Translations under genes and position numbers: made by a program
Notes under the pieces: model-generated
Databases searched by the model: none
Seen by the model: the letters and a program-made list of their open reading frames with translations, nothing else
Told to the model about the DNA's origin: nothing
In this document: in pieces, positions 43,650 to 54,736 of the stretch
Layout: each line of letters opens with the position of its first letter
How positions within the stretch are numbered: the stretch's first letter is position 1
Assembly (NCBI RefSeq): GCF_900182915.1
Contig: NZ_FXUG01000017.1
Coordinates: forward strand, 1 to 64,000
DNA: 64,000 nucleotides
From: Neorhodopirellula lusitana
GTDB taxonomy: Bacteria > Planctomycetota > Planctomycetia > Pirellulales > Pirellulaceae
Direction of reading: 5' to 3'

Positions 43650-44840
43650 ATGACTTCCAATAGCCGGCACCTCGACACCATCGTGATTGGCGGCGGGCCG
43701 ATCGGTATCGAAACTGCAATTGAACTGCAGCAACGTGGACTGAACGTTTCAGTCATCGAGGGAGGATCAATCGGCAACACCATTTCTTGGTGGGCTCCGC
43801 AAACCCGATGGTTCAGCAGCAATGATCGAATCGCGATCGCTGGTGTGCCTCTTAGTACGATTGATCAGTCCAAGGCTAGCCGCGAAGAGTACTTGAACTA
43901 CTTGCGATCCGTCGTGGATCAGTTCCAAGTGCAGATCCAGACTTACCAGCGCGTCGTGCAGATTGAACCGGTCGACGCACCAGGATCGCCGGGGCGTTGG
44001 CGAGTTGGAACAGTTGGTAACCATCCAGGTACGAACAATGCGAGCGGGGCAGCCTCTGGAGACCCGACTACGCAGAATGCTGAAGTCGTCTCAAAACAGC
44101 CGTTGGTGCGATGGACCACGGCGAACTCAATCGTCTTGGCGACCGGTGGTACCGATGTCCCCAATCAACTGAATGTTCCCGGTGAATCCCTGCCTCACGT
44201 CGATGGCTATTTGCGTGAGGTGCATCGTTACCACGGTCGCCACGTGCTAATCGTAGGCGGACGCAATAGCGCCGTGGAGGCCGCAATTCGCCTGTACCGC
44301 GGCGGTGCCCATGTCAGCCTGTGCTACCACCGAAGCAGCCTGCCAGAAGATGGGATCAAGTACTGGCTGCGGCCCGAGATGGAAGGGCTCATTCGCAGTG
44401 GTTCGATCCAAGTCTTCTTTGACTCACGCGTCGTGCAGATCGGCGAGGACTCAGTATCCTTGGTCACCCAGCGTCCGGGTGAAGAGGACACGAAGACCGA
44501 GGTCGCTGTCGACGATGTCCTGACTTTGATCGGCTACCGCCAGGACCAGACGCTGTTTGAGCAACTGGAAATTCTTTCAAAGGACGAAGCTCCGAAGCCC
44601 CTGTACAATGAAACCACCATGGAAACTCCGCGCGCGGGGATCTACGTGGCTGGCACCGCGATCGGCGGTACCCAGAGCAGTCGATATCAGGTCTTCCTTG
44701 AGAACTGCCATCAACATGTGGCGAAGATCGCCGACCATATCGCTGGCTCTGGAGCGGAACGCAATCAGTCGAAACAGCAGCCGCCCAAAACGGCATCGAA
44801 GCACCTCGACTACCGCATCCAACTGCAACCGGAAAGCTAG
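43650..44840 (+). CDS. YpdA-like FAD/NAD(P)-dependent oxidoreductase
   Basis: 396 residues. It has an N-terminal FAD-binding GxGxxG-type motif (VIGGGPIGIETAIEL near 11-25), a second Rossmann motif VLIVGGRNSAVEAAIRL near 203 and the C-terminal FAD segment GIYVAGTAIGGTQSSRYQVFLEN near 331. There is no redox-active CXXC, as in the bacillithiol disulfide reductase YpdA. Whether this organism uses bacillithiol or another thiol is unknown. An insertion (about 125-145, Gly/Asn/Thr-rich) is not usual for the family. It stands alone, convergent with the barrel-like gene. Confidence 0.82.
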   Translation: MTSNSRHLDTIVIGGGPIGIETAIELQQRGLNVSVIEGGSIGNTISWWAPQTRWFSSNDRIAIAGVPLSTIDQSKASREEYLNYLRSVVDQFQVQIQTYQRVVQIEPVDAPGSPGRWRVGTVGNHPGTNNASGAASGDPTTQNAEVVSKQPLVRWTTANSIVLATGGTDVPNQLNVPGESLPHVDGYLREVHRYHGRHVLIVGGRNSAVEAAIRLYRGGAHVSLCYHRSSLPEDGIKYWLRPEMEGLIRSGSIQVFFDSRVVQIGEDSVSLVTQRPGEEDTKTEVAVDDVLTLIGYRQDQTLFEQLEILSKDEAPKPLYNETTMETPRAGIYVAGTAIGGTQSSRYQVFLENCHQHVAKIADHIAGSGAERNQSKQQPPKTASKHLDYRIQLQPES

Positions 44841-44902
44841 GCAGTCGCTGGACCAGGTCAAACGGACCACAGTGTTAGCAGCACTCTCGAATACTCACCT
44901 CG

Positions 44903-45655
44903 CTAGCAGCATGACATGGCTTGGGAAGCTACCCGAGCACTGGCGCCCATGGTGTTTTCCATCCCCGGGTTCTCGAAACCGTAGACGCCGACATACGCCT
45001 TTGTTGCCAGAGCGTTTTGGTCACCCGCGAAGTACCAATCGTTGAGCAGATTCGTCCCAACTTCAAAGTCAAACCCAGCCAACGCCTGTTCCACGTCAGC
45101 AGTCTGGTTTCGCAGCCGACCCAAGATCAGATAGTTTTGAGAGAACTCCAGTTTTGGCGAACCGTCGCCTACCAAGCTGGAAACCGAAGTCGCGATCTCA
45201 TTGCGACGACTTCCGATCGGGAGATAGACATTGCTACGCGTTTCAATGGAATTCAGCAGCAACTCGAATCCGAAGCCTAGCTGGTGATAACTTGCGAGCG
45301 AAGTTCGGCGGTGATCGGTAAACAGGTTCAAGCCCCAGACCGTTTTGTTTGCGATCCGTCCGCGGACTCCGAGCCCTAGACTAGAACCAGCACTATCGCC
45401 GCTGTCGTCGAGCAAACAACGAGCGTCGACAAAAGCCATCGCATTCGTGTTCCCCCAGGGCACAAAACCGTAGATGTCGGAGTAGGACTCATCGACGCCA
45501 CTGCGAGCGGAAAGAGAACGCCAACCGACGCGAGGCACCAATTCTCCACCGCTGGCAAAGCCACTCACCAGCACTCCCCACATAAGGATCCGGAGTAGTA
45601 GCCCGATGATGTAGAAGCACGCAGTATTGCGAAGATTGGGACAGAGCTTGGTCAT
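44903..45655 (-). CDS. Short inverse-autotransporter-like outer-membrane barrel protein
   Basis: 250 residues. A signal peptide (about 1-36) precedes alternating hydrophobic strands typical of an outer-membrane barrel (GLGVRGRIANKTVWGLNLF, then YHQLGFGFELLLNSIETRSN and VYLPIG). These resemble the N-terminal half of the intimin/invasin-type barrel seen in planctomycete proteins. The usual remaining strands and passenger are missing, and the chain ends in MSCC. It may be truncated at the 3' end or a small stand-alone barrel. The assignment is by pattern only. Confidence 0.55.
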   Translation of the reverse strand: MTKLCPNLRNTACFYIIGLLLRILMWGVLVSGFASGGELVPRVGWRSLSARSGVDESYSDIYGFVPWGNTNAMAFVDARCLLDDSGDSAGSSLGLGVRGRIANKTVWGLNLFTDHRRTSLASYHQLGFGFELLLNSIETRSNVYLPIGSRRNEIATSVSSLVGDGSPKLEFSQNYLILGRLRNQTADVEQALAGFDFEVGTNLLNDWYFAGDQNALATKAYVGVYGFENPGMENTMGASARVASQAMSCC

Positions 45656-45977
45656 ACAAACAAACCATCACGATGCCCCGTCAGTGTAACGAATCTAAAT
45701 TCCTCGCCCCGAAGGCTAGTGATCGAGTGTACAAAAGAAAAGCAATACCCAATGGCGTTGCGAAGTTCGGTTATACGAAGGGATGGTGGTCGATCGCATT
45801 GACTATAATGCTTATATGGCAGCAGACACGGCGACAACAGTCAGACTGACGACAGATTCCATGAACCAGTGCACACCACCCGCGTGGGATCGGGGAAGTG
45901 CCGAATACACCGCATGACACGATCACAACGGTCTTTCGTGCTAGTGGGTACCACTCGTTGCACTGGAGCAACCCGGC
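45656..45977. other. Gap with no supported gene
   Basis: 322 bases between the barrel start and the 3' end of the HAD-TreZ gene. A TATAAT at 45804-45809 (plus) has no matching -35. Nothing else seen. Confidence 0.4.
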
Positions 45978-48875
45978 TCAATCAAACCAAACCAATGTCT
46001 GGTTCAAAGCGATTTCTTGTGACGTTGCGGTCTGCCCCACTGCTAACAAGCTATCCAATCGCGGAGGCCCAGACAGCGTGTTGATCAGAGTGGAATTGGC
46101 AGACGGATCAAGCCCCGACGGTTGCGCAAGTTTGGCCTGCACAATCGTTGAAAGCGGTATGGTTGCATCAACCTGTTCCGTCGTGCCAAGTCGGCATAGT
46201 ACGGTCAGTGCTTGGGATTGATGCTGATACCGCATCAGATAGATTCCGTTGGTGGCATCAGCACGAACTTCAACGCGATCCGTGTGAAGAACGCCACTGG
46301 CAACAGCCTCTTTTCGCATTGCAATCAGGGCTCGATACCATTCGAGCATCGACGCGTCCCCGTTTTCAGCGGCACCGATCCTAGCCGACTCAAATGCCTG
46401 AGCGTCGATTGGCAGGACACCATCGGACCAATCGTGTTGGGGATACTCTCGCTTTCGTCCAGCAACCACAGCTTCGCGAAGTTCGTTGTCACCGAAGTCG
46501 ACAAAGAACGCGAAAGGGTTTTCGCAAGCGAACTCCTCGCCCATGAAAAGCATCGGGATGGCAGGCGACAGGATCAGCGTGGCTGCCGCTGCGGCTTGAG
46601 CTTGCAGTGACGTCAGTTGGTGAAAACGTTTCCCGGTTGGATGGTTTCCAATGAAGTCATGGTTTTGAATGCAGTAGATCATTCCGGATGAATCCACCCG
46701 AGCAACTTCGGAGGTCGTTCCGTCCGCATCCTTGCTCACTTCCTCGCGGCCTCGGTCCCCGCGCACATCCCCTTGGAAGACGAACCCACGACGAAGCGTT
46801 TGTGCTAAGTCGCTGCCTGGCTCGTAAGTTCGCACCGTCAACCGCTCACCAGGCCGCACGACTGCAAATAGCGAGTGCGCAAAGTCGTCACACCACTGTG
46901 CGTCAAACCCTGTACCGCCGGCATCCAGACTCGCAGTCATGTCTTGGTCATACACGTTCGATTCGGCGATTAACCAAACGCGGCGGTTCGCATCGGACGC
47001 CCACTGGTTGACCTCTCGCCCAAACTGCTGCGTGATATGGTCTTCGGAATCATCGGCCATGCAGTGAATCGCATCCACTCGCAAGCCATCCAGATGATAC
47101 GCATCGAGCCATTCGATCGCATTGTCAATCACCAACCGCCGAATCCATGTGCTGGAACTTCCTTCGTCGAAGTTCGGGGCGGCTCCCCAAGGTGTGTGGT
47201 GTTTTTCCGAAAGGTAATCGCCGAGCTGCGACCAGTAGTTCCCCTCCGGTCCAAAGTGGTTGTAGACCACATCGGCAAACACCAGAATGCCTTTGGAGTG
47301 TGCCGCGTCAACAAACCGACGCAGATCATCCGGCGAGCCATATCGATGCATGGGCGCGAACCAGTGCGTTGCGTCGTAACCCCAATTCCAGCGACCGGGG
47401 CATTCAGCGATCGGCATCAGCTCGATGGCGGTAATGCCAAGTTGTTTCAGTTCATCGAGTCGTTCAGCGGCGGATGCATAGTTGCCATCCTTCGTAAACG
47501 CACCCACATGCAGTTCGTAGATAATCAAATCATTGCGTTGTATGACGCAAGTGTTTGTATCGTGCTGCCATGGAAAATTTCGACCGACGATTTGTGAGGG
47601 ACCGTGCACACCTTCGGGCTGGAATCTTGACGCGGGATCAGGCAACACGGTTGGTGAATGACCAACCGAATTGGTCGGTAAGCGACCAACTTCGTACAAA
47701 TAGCGAGTGCCGACTGGGCACTCATCCGCCGTCAGCGTGTGCTGGCCGCAGTCGGATCGCTCCATTTCCAGTCGACGCGGGTGCGGGTTCGCCTCATCAG
47801 GTTGAAGGATCACCCAAGCCTGTTCGTGCGCCGGAGCGTAGAGGGAAAAGCGAGTGCGACGATGTCCCAACGGCGTGGCACCCCAGTGCGTGGGATCCGC
47901 AACATTTGGCTGCAGGCCAAACCACTTCATCCCCTCCAGCACACCACCGGTGCTAGTCGCCGAAGCGAGGTACAGTCGATCGTGCCATCCATTTTTCTGG
48001 TGCGTGGCGTGAATTTCGGCGGCCAGACTTCGCTTCGCATTCCCCACAACGACGGCGCGGTATCCGGCGACCAGTGCAGCAGTATCGTTTCCCGAATCGC
48101 CACAGAAAACCACTTCCTCTTGATGATATCCGCTTGAGCGACACCACCAATCCAGTGCGAAAGCTTTCGACACGCCCAGTGGCAACAAGTCGACTAAGCC
48201 ATCGTTGTTGAACGGATCGACGCTGGCGATCACGCTGTACGGCAAACGTTCGCTGTCGAGATATTGCTGAACGCGATCTCGGCAAAACTCTAAGCGTTCC
48301 GCAGGCACGTAGTAGCTGAGCTTATGCGGTCCCTGCTTGAAGGGCTCTTGGATTCGGAAGTGCTCGAACCCGGCAATTGTGCTGCGAAGAGCTTCGACGT
48401 CCGTCTCGCCGACGATCGAATCGAGCTGATCGTCATATTCGTTCACACGTTCATATTCGGACGCCAACTTTGTCACGTCCGTTTGGCCACCAACATGAGC
48501 CTCTATTTCCGCTTTCCGCTGATAAATACTGGTCCCGACATCGCACAAAATCCAGCCTGGTTTCGGCAGACCGTGGCTAACGATCGCATCGTAAACCGAT
48601 TCGAGATGACGTCCGGTCACGAAGGCCAGGGGAATCGAGGCCAATGCGATCGGTGGCGAACCGCTTTGGCCTGCGATTTGCTCACCTGCAGCATGTGCAA
48701 CGTTATTTTGTGCAGCAGTATCTTGGGCAGCAATACCTTGTGACGTCGTGATTTGTGCCGCGATCGTGGCGAGTGCCGCTTCCGCGGTGCCGTCTCCATC
48801 GAGTGGAATGAATGTTCCGTCTAGGTCGGTCGCAAGGACACGAGATTGATAAGATTTGGCTTCAGGAGCAGGCAT
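45978..48875 (-). CDS. HAD (sucrose-phosphatase-like) - malto-oligosyltrehalose trehalohydrolase (TreZ) fusion
   Basis: 965 residues. The HAD domain (about 10-315) has nucleophile Asp17 in ATDLDGTF, VTGR near 86 and GDSGND at 259-264, the C2B class of sucrose-6-phosphate phosphatases. Residues 325-445 are a TreZ-type N-domain and 448-965 a GH13 barrel with YNHFGPEGNYW, nucleophile Asp601 in GLRVDAIH, acid/base Glu638 in LIAESNVYD and the late QNHDFIGN. TreZ cuts trehalose off malto-oligosyltrehalose. An S6P-phosphatase-like domain in front is unusual; it may serve sucrose synthesis, since the SPS gene is 1.4 kb away. TreY, the usual partner, is not in the window. Confidence 0.9.
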   Translation of the reverse strand: MPAPEAKSYQSRVLATDLDGTFIPLDGDGTAEAALATIAAQITTSQGIAAQDTAAQNNVAHAAGEQIAGQSGSPPIALASIPLAFVTGRHLESVYDAIVSHGLPKPGWILCDVGTSIYQRKAEIEAHVGGQTDVTKLASEYERVNEYDDQLDSIVGETDVEALRSTIAGFEHFRIQEPFKQGPHKLSYYVPAERLEFCRDRVQQYLDSERLPYSVIASVDPFNNDGLVDLLPLGVSKAFALDWWCRSSGYHQEEVVFCGDSGNDTAALVAGYRAVVVGNAKRSLAAEIHATHQKNGWHDRLYLASATSTGGVLEGMKWFGLQPNVADPTHWGATPLGHRRTRFSLYAPAHEQAWVILQPDEANPHPRRLEMERSDCGQHTLTADECPVGTRYLYEVGRLPTNSVGHSPTVLPDPASRFQPEGVHGPSQIVGRNFPWQHDTNTCVIQRNDLIIYELHVGAFTKDGNYASAAERLDELKQLGITAIELMPIAECPGRWNWGYDATHWFAPMHRYGSPDDLRRFVDAAHSKGILVFADVVYNHFGPEGNYWSQLGDYLSEKHHTPWGAAPNFDEGSSSTWIRRLVIDNAIEWLDAYHLDGLRVDAIHCMADDSEDHITQQFGREVNQWASDANRRVWLIAESNVYDQDMTASLDAGGTGFDAQWCDDFAHSLFAVVRPGERLTVRTYEPGSDLAQTLRRGFVFQGDVRGDRGREEVSKDADGTTSEVARVDSSGMIYCIQNHDFIGNHPTGKRFHQLTSLQAQAAAAATLILSPAIPMLFMGEEFACENPFAFFVDFGDNELREAVVAGRKREYPQHDWSDGVLPIDAQAFESARIGAAENGDASMLEWYRALIAMRKEAVASGVLHTDRVEVRADATNGIYLMRYQHQSQALTVLCRLGTTEQVDATIPLSTIVQAKLAQPSGLDPSANSTLINTLSGPPRLDSLLAVGQTATSQEIALNQTLVWFD

Positions 48876-49065
48876 AGATACGGCATCGGCTGGAATTTGA
48901 CTGTTGAACGGTTAGGTTATATCGAGTCCGAGTCGAAGTGTTGACCGGGATGATGACCGAACTTCCCAATCGTGTCAGTGCTCACGTGGTACGCTTAAGT
49001 GCAAACGTACTCATTCAGTAGCGGTCCATCGTTCGCTTTGATCATTGGAAGGACACGATCTCAAG

Positions 49066-50241
49066 ATGCCCCACCACGCCCCCACAACCAACATCGCGTC
49101 CCAGCAAGAAAACAACTCCGACCACGATTCCGACTGCCAGGGCTTCGTTGTGGTGGTTGGTGAGGTGCTGTGGGACTGTTTTGAAAATCAAAGCACTCTG
49201 GGCGGCGCTCCTTTGAACGTGGCCTGGAATTTGGCCGGTCTGGGTCTCAAGCCGCTCTTCGTTAGTGCGGTGGGCGACGATGCGTTGGGGAAAGAGATCA
49301 TTCAGCGAATGACCGATTTCGGCATGTCAATCGATGGTGTCGCAGTTTTACCAGGAGTGAAGACTGGCACGGTACAGGTCACGCTGGATAACGGTGAACC
49401 GCACTACGACATTGTTAGCGACGTGGCTTGGGACCAAATTCCCTTAGCGTCGAAACGGACGGTACTTGCGGACGATGGAACGTCACAAACGTTGTTGGAT
49501 ATGATTGTCGGGCGAGCCAAAGCAGCGCACGACGCGGAATTGCCTGTTGTTTTTTATCACGGCTCACTCGCTTTGCGGGATTATCGATCTCGAGCAGCGA
49601 TTGCCGAACTGCGTGACGCCTTACAAGAGAAGTCGATCGGCGCGGAAGTGTTCTTCGACGTCAATTTGCGGGCTCCTCACTACGACCAAGCATCACTGGA
49701 CGTGTTCCGCCGCCACGCCTCTTTCATCAAACTGAACCTGGACGAGCTTGGCGAACTGTCGTGCGACGCGCAGGAGTCGGTCGGCAAAGAAGCGAATGGC
49801 GTGCAGCAAACAGCGACTGAAAAAACGATCGCGGCTGGCAAGTCACTCAACGCGACGAGTGCCGTCTCCCTCAAAACACTTTTGGTGACATTGGGAGCCG
49901 AAGGTGCGATGGCATATCAACCCAAGGCCGCCGAATCATGTGACACCGACGACTCCCCCAATGCCGTCTGCTGTAACAGTTCGTCAAATCCCTTGCGAGT
50001 TAAATCGCCACCGCCTGAAAAGATGACCGACCCCGTCGGCGCGGGCGATGCTTTCGCTGCCGTGGTGATTCACGGGATCGCGACCAAGCGTCTGATGGCC
50101 GACGTGTTACCCGACGCGGTGGCCTTCGCCAGTAGCGTGTGCGGTCTACCCGGCGCCACTTGCATGGATAAAGACTTCTACTTCCTTAATTCGAATGACA
50201 AGAAGAACCCGGCAACGAGTTCTTCCAATCGTACTTCTTAA
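49066..50241 (+). CDS. PfkB-family fructokinase
   Basis: 391 residues from ATG 49066 (GGAAGGA upstream). PfkB landmarks are GEVLWDCF near 25, GGAPLNVAWNLAGLG near 43, LKLNLDELGEL near 222 and the catalytic signature DPVGAGDAFAAVV near 322. A flexible insertion (about 245-280) separates sub-domains. The GGAPLNVA motif favours fructose as substrate. The gene begins an operon with SPS (12-base gap). It would return fructose released by amylosucrase or sucrose cleavage to F6P. Confidence 0.9.
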   Translation: MPHHAPTTNIASQQENNSDHDSDCQGFVVVVGEVLWDCFENQSTLGGAPLNVAWNLAGLGLKPLFVSAVGDDALGKEIIQRMTDFGMSIDGVAVLPGVKTGTVQVTLDNGEPHYDIVSDVAWDQIPLASKRTVLADDGTSQTLLDMIVGRAKAAHDAELPVVFYHGSLALRDYRSRAAIAELRDALQEKSIGAEVFFDVNLRAPHYDQASLDVFRRHASFIKLNLDELGELSCDAQESVGKEANGVQQTATEKTIAAGKSLNATSAVSLKTLLVTLGAEGAMAYQPKAAESCDTDDSPNAVCCNSSSNPLRVKSPPPEKMTDPVGAGDAFAAVVIHGIATKRLMADVLPDAVAFASSVCGLPGATCMDKDFYFLNSNDKKNPATSSSNRTS

Positions 50242-50253
50242 ATATCGAGTGTT

Positions 50254-52479
50254 ATGAGTTTACCCGATCGCCCAGCAACCTCCGGTGACGGCCTACGAAT
50301 TACCTTAATGAGCCTGCACGGCTTGATCCGCGGACACGACGTGGAACTGGGCCGCGATGCCGACACCGGCGGTCAAATCAAATACGTTCTCGAACTCGCC
50401 CAAGAACTATCGCAGCGTGATGAAGTCGCTTCCGTCGAACTGGTGACTCGCCAGATTTTCGATGATCGCGTCGGCCCCGACTATGCCCAAGTCACCGAAC
50501 AACTCAGTGACAAGGCGAAGATCATTCGCGTCCCATTCGGCCCCAAACGATACCTGCGGAAAGAGGCCCTGTGGCCGTACCTGGAGTCGTTCATCGATCA
50601 GATGCTCGGCCATTATCGGCGTACGGGATTGCCGGATTTAATTCACGGTCACTACGCCGACGCGGGATACGCCGGTGCCCAGCTCGCTCGTTTGCTGCAC
50701 GTGCCTTATGCGTTCACCGGTCACTCGCTAGGCCGTGTCAAACGGGAGCGTATGATCGCGTCGGCAGCGAAATCGAAGAACCCGAAGACGGCCGAGGACC
50801 TGGAACGCAAGTTTAAGTTCTCCGCTCGAGAAGAAGGCGAAGAAACGGCGTTAGAAACCGCCGCGATGGTCATCACGTCCACTGCACAGGAAGTCGAACA
50901 GCAGTACTCGATCTATCACCACTATCAACCCGACCGGATGGAAGTCATCCCACCTGGCGTGGACCTGACCAACTTCTATGCCGACGATCCCAAAGAGCCT
51001 CTGCCACCGATCTACGATGGTTTGACGCCATTCCTGCGGGAACCGGACAAGCCCATCATCTTGGCGATGGCACGACCGGACGAGCGAAAGAACCTTGAGA
51101 TGCTGGTGCGGGTTTACGGCGAGAACCTGAAGATGCAGGAGGCCGCAAACCTGGTACTGGTGATGGGTTCGCGTGAAGACATTCGACAACTTGCACCGTC
51201 GCAGCGAAAGGTGATCACCAACGTCCTGCACCTGATCGACTACTACGACCTGTACGGCAAGGTCGCTTACCCGAAGACGCACCGCCCCAACGATGTCCCC
51301 GATCTATACCGATTGGTGGCACGCGGCCATGGTGTGTTCGTCAACCCGGCCATGACGGAGCCGTTCGGATTGACGCTACTGGAAGCTGCGGCGAGTGGCG
51401 TGCCGATCGTTGCGACCAACGATGGTGGGCCGCGAGACATCATCGCGAATTGCCAGAACGGTTTGCTGATTGATCCGTTCGCGCCGGAGGACATTGATCA
51501 CGCAATCATGCGTTGCCTGAGCGAGCCGGAACAGTGGCAAGAGTGGTCCCAAAACGGCATCACGGGCACGCGTCAACATTACAGTTGGCAAACGCACGTG
51601 GACCGCTATCTGCGAGACGTCCGTGAGATCACGCATCAGTCTGCTCCACCGGCACTCTCGATGGCCCGATCCGCCAAACGTTTGCCGGAGTTTGATCGGA
51701 TCATCATGACCGATTTGGACAACACCTTGACCGGTGACGACGACGCGCTCAATGAGTTCGTTGAGCTGATGAAAACGAAGGGCCAGGATGTTGGATTCGG
51801 CATCGATACCGGCCGGTCGCTCGCCGAAGCCATGAGCCTGATCGAGGAACTCGGGTTACCCAGGCCGGACGTGCTGTCGGCCGCGGTCGGCACGGAGCTG
51901 TATTACGGAGCCGACCTGACACAGGACCGCTCGTGGCGACAACAGATCGCTCACCACTGGAACTTGACCGCCGTGCGCGAGGTACTGGACGACATGCCCG
52001 GTTTATACCTCCAAAAAGACAAGGATCAAACTGAATTCAAGATCAGTTATCGGATCGATCCGGACGTGATTCATTCGGTCAACGAAATTCGTAAACGTTT
52101 GCGTGAGGCTGGTTTACGGGTGAAGGTAATCTTGTCGCTGGGGTCGTTCCTGGACGTCATCCCGCTACGTGGGGGAAGCGAACTGTCGCTCCGCCACCTA
52201 GCATATCGCTGGGGATTCGATGCCGACCACATGTTGGTCGCGGGTGACTGCGGTAACGACGAGGGAATGCTGAAAGGTGCCACCCTTGGCGTCGTCGTCG
52301 GCAACTACAGTCCAGAGTTGGAAAAGCTTCGGCGTCTGCCCAGGATCTATTTCGCCGAAGGCTGTCACGCTCGCGGACTGCTGGAGGGGATTGAGTACTA
52401 TGATTTCTTGGGCCACATCCGAATCCCCAACGATCGAGTCGAGGCCGACTCATCCAAGGAAGACACCAACGCGGAATAG
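50254..52479 (+). CDS. Sucrose-phosphate synthase with fused phosphatase domain
   Basis: 741 residues. The GT4 domain (about 15-465) opens with [22 protein letters not shown], the sucrose synthase/SPS N-terminus, and includes the donor site ARPDERKN and [24 protein letters not shown] domain (about 478-720) has intact nucleophile Asp487 ([11 protein letters not shown]), GIDTGRS and GDCGNDEGM, so the phosphatase half may be active. The enzyme joins UDP-glucose to F6P and can then dephosphorylate sucrose-6P. It lies between fructokinase and amylosucrase. A 9-pair stem without a T-run follows the stop codon. Confidence 0.95.
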   Translation: MSLPDRPATSGDGLRITLMSLHGLIRGHDVELGRDADTGGQIKYVLELAQELSQRDEVASVELVTRQIFDDRVGPDYAQVTEQLSDKAKIIRVPFGPKRYLRKEALWPYLESFIDQMLGHYRRTGLPDLIHGHYADAGYAGAQLARLLHVPYAFTGHSLGRVKRERMIASAAKSKNPKTAEDLERKFKFSAREEGEETALETAAMVITSTAQEVEQQYSIYHHYQPDRMEVIPPGVDLTNFYADDPKEPLPPIYDGLTPFLREPDKPIILAMARPDERKNLEMLVRVYGENLKMQEAANLVLVMGSREDIRQLAPSQRKVITNVLHLIDYYDLYGKVAYPKTHRPNDVPDLYRLVARGHGVFVNPAMTEPFGLTLLEAAASGVPIVATNDGGPRDIIANCQNGLLIDPFAPEDIDHAIMRCLSEPEQWQEWSQNGITGTRQHYSWQTHVDRYLRDVREITHQSAPPALSMARSAKRLPEFDRIIMTDLDNTLTGDDDALNEFVELMKTKGQDVGFGIDTGRSLAEAMSLIEELGLPRPDVLSAAVGTELYYGADLTQDRSWRQQIAHHWNLTAVREVLDDMPGLYLQKDKDQTEFKISYRIDPDVIHSVNEIRKRLREAGLRVKVILSLGSFLDVIPLRGGSELSLRHLAYRWGFDADHMLVAGDCGNDEGMLKGATLGVVVGNYSPELEKLRRLPRIYFAEGCHARGLLEGIEYYDFLGHIRIPNDRVEADSSKEDTNAE

Positions 52480-52499
52480 CCAGGCAAACTTTTGCTTGG
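52480..52499 (+). terminator. Weak hairpin directly after SPS
   Basis: CCAGGCAAA (52480-52488) pairs with TTTGCTTGG (52491-52499), with one wobble and a minimal loop. The absence of a T-run makes it doubtful as an intrinsic terminator; it could instead stabilise mRNA ends. Confidence 0.35.
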
Positions 52500-52640
52500 T
52501 CGTGAACGCCTTCGCCGACCCGCGTCCTACAACCGGTAGGATCGCGCTGATTTGAAGGCGAGGCCGCACTGTTTTGCCGTGACAACCATGAATGCCACCT
52601 TTGAACCGAGTCGCCCAAATCGCGGGCACACACTATTGAT

Positions 52641-54632
52641 ATGATCGCACTGAAACCGGAAGCCATCACCGCTGCTCATCCCAACGTCACGCTATCGCGT
52701 GAAGACGAGCAGGCGTTCGTTGCGCTACGGCGGATGCTGCCGACACTTGAAGCGTTCTGGGAAGCGGAGGATGTCGACCAGGACGAGATCGACGAGGTCA
52801 TGGGCAGGCTCCAAAAGCACTGGCCGCGACTGTTCGGCTTGCTGTTAGGTCTGTACGGGACCCAGTGGGATTTCTTTTATCATCTGGAACAGATCCTGAT
52901 GACGATGGTCCGCGGATGGCGAATGCGAGACGAACCGCTACGCGTCAACGACCGACATCGGATCAACAACCCCGATTGGTACCAGAGCGAAAAGCTGGTC
53001 GGTGGGGCGTTGTACGTCGACTTGTTCAGCGAGAACCTGGGGAAGCTTCGCGAGCAGATTCCGTACTTCCAAAAACTGGGACTGACCTACCTGCACCTGA
53101 TGCCGCTGTTCGCCGTCCGTCCCGGCAACAACGACGGCGGCTACGCGATCAGCAATTATCGCAGCGTCGATCCGAGAGTCGGAACGATCGAGGACCTGCG
53201 TCAGCTTGCCGATGACTTGCGAGAAGCGAACATTTTGCTGGTGCTTGATTTCGTATTCAACCACACCGCGGACGATCACTATTGGGCTCAACAAGCTCAA
53301 TCGGGTAACCGCGAGTATGAGGAGTTCTATTTCCTGTTTCGTGACCGCACGATGCCGGATCAATACGAAAAGACGCTACGAGAAATCTTCCCGACGGTTC
53401 GCCGCGGCAGCTTCACCTGGCATGACGGGATGCAGCGTTGGGTGTGGACGACGTTCAACAGTTTCCAGTGGGATTTGAACTACCGCAATCCGGACGTGTT
53501 CAACTCGATGCTTTCAGAAATGCTGTTCATCGCCAACACCGGCGTGGACCTGTTGAGACTCGATGCGGTCGCGTTCATCTGGAAACAGATGGGAACGATG
53601 TGCGAAAACCTGCCCGAGGCGCACAAGATCATCCAAGCCTTCAACGCCTGCTCGCGAATTGCTGCACCAGGGCTCGTGTTCAAAAGCGAAGCGATCGTAC
53701 ATCCGGACGAGGTTGTTCGTTACGTCAGTCGGGAGGAATGCCAGACGTCTTACAACCCGACCTTGATGGCGTTGCTTTGGGAATCCCTAGCGACAAGAGA
53801 CACCAAGCTACTGCGTCGCTCGCTAGCCCGACGCCACAAGCTTCCCGAACACACGACGTGGGTCAATTACCTGCGTTGCCACGACGACATCGGTTGGACG
53901 TTCGATGATGAAGACGCCGCGGCGGTTGGCATCAGCGCGTTCCACCACCGTCAATTTCTAAACGAGTTCTACACGGGCCAGTTTGAAGGGTCGTTCGCCC
54001 GAGGTGTGCCCTTCCAACACAACCTGGAAACCGGCGACATGCGGATCAGTGGCACGCTGGCATCGCTGGCCGGACTGGAGCAAGCGATCGAGGCGGACCG
54101 CGAAGACTTGAAAGAGCTTGCAATTCGTCGCATTCTTTTGCTGAACGCGTCCATGTTGAGTGTCGGCGGAATCCCACTGATTTACCTAGGTGAAGAATGG
54201 GGAGCACTCAACGATTATGACTTTGTCAAAGACCCTGCCAAAGCCGGTGACACTCGCTGGGTCCATCGCCCCAAGATGCAATGGAAGTTCTTGGAAGAAC
54301 TGGGCGACGATGGTTCAATCCGAGGACGCATTTTTCGGTCGCTGCAAAAACTGATCGAAATCCGCAAGACGACTCCAGCCTTCGCTGGCTTGGAAATGGA
54401 GCTGATGGAAACGCAAAGTCCTTCACTGGTTTCCTACGTCCGAGCGAACGCTTCGAACCGCGTCATTGTGGTGTCCAACTTCAGCGAGTTCCCACAAACG
54501 GTCGATTCAAATCGTTTGCGAACCGCTGGTATGGGCCGCTTCTTCGAAGATCTCTACACCGGCGAAACGATCACGACAGCGAAAGACGTCCATTTGGAAC
54601 CCTATCAGTTCCTGTGGCTGCACCGGGTTTAG
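52641..54632 (+). CDS. Amylosucrase (GH13)
   Basis: 663 residues, the usual length. A helical N-domain (about 1-90) and the (beta/alpha)8 barrel carry family motifs [13 protein letters not shown] near 195, the nucleophile Asp308 (LRLDAVAF), acid/base Glu350 (FKSEAIV) and [13 protein letters not shown] near 413. The loop holding [23 protein letters not shown] is typical of amylosucrase. The enzyme splits sucrose and builds an alpha-glucan, or runs back as sucrose hydrolase; direction in vivo is uncertain. It follows SPS after 161 bases and could be the sucrose outlet of the cluster. Confidence 0.93.
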   Translation: MIALKPEAITAAHPNVTLSREDEQAFVALRRMLPTLEAFWEAEDVDQDEIDEVMGRLQKHWPRLFGLLLGLYGTQWDFFYHLEQILMTMVRGWRMRDEPLRVNDRHRINNPDWYQSEKLVGGALYVDLFSENLGKLREQIPYFQKLGLTYLHLMPLFAVRPGNNDGGYAISNYRSVDPRVGTIEDLRQLADDLREANILLVLDFVFNHTADDHYWAQQAQSGNREYEEFYFLFRDRTMPDQYEKTLREIFPTVRRGSFTWHDGMQRWVWTTFNSFQWDLNYRNPDVFNSMLSEMLFIANTGVDLLRLDAVAFIWKQMGTMCENLPEAHKIIQAFNACSRIAAPGLVFKSEAIVHPDEVVRYVSREECQTSYNPTLMALLWESLATRDTKLLRRSLARRHKLPEHTTWVNYLRCHDDIGWTFDDEDAAAVGISAFHHRQFLNEFYTGQFEGSFARGVPFQHNLETGDMRISGTLASLAGLEQAIEADREDLKELAIRRILLLNASMLSVGGIPLIYLGEEWGALNDYDFVKDPAKAGDTRWVHRPKMQWKFLEELGDDGSIRGRIFRSLQKLIEIRKTTPAFAGLEMELMETQSPSLVSYVRANASNRVIVVSNFSEFPQTVDSNRLRTAGMGRFFEDLYTGETITTAKDVHLEPYQFLWLHRV

Positions 54633-54736
54633 AAGGGCACGCTGGGTTCCCATTGAACTGCCCTCAGGGCAACACAACAAACGCGACATCCCGCGTTCTG
54701 GGCATAGAACGGTAGCAACCGCGGCTAACGCCAAAT

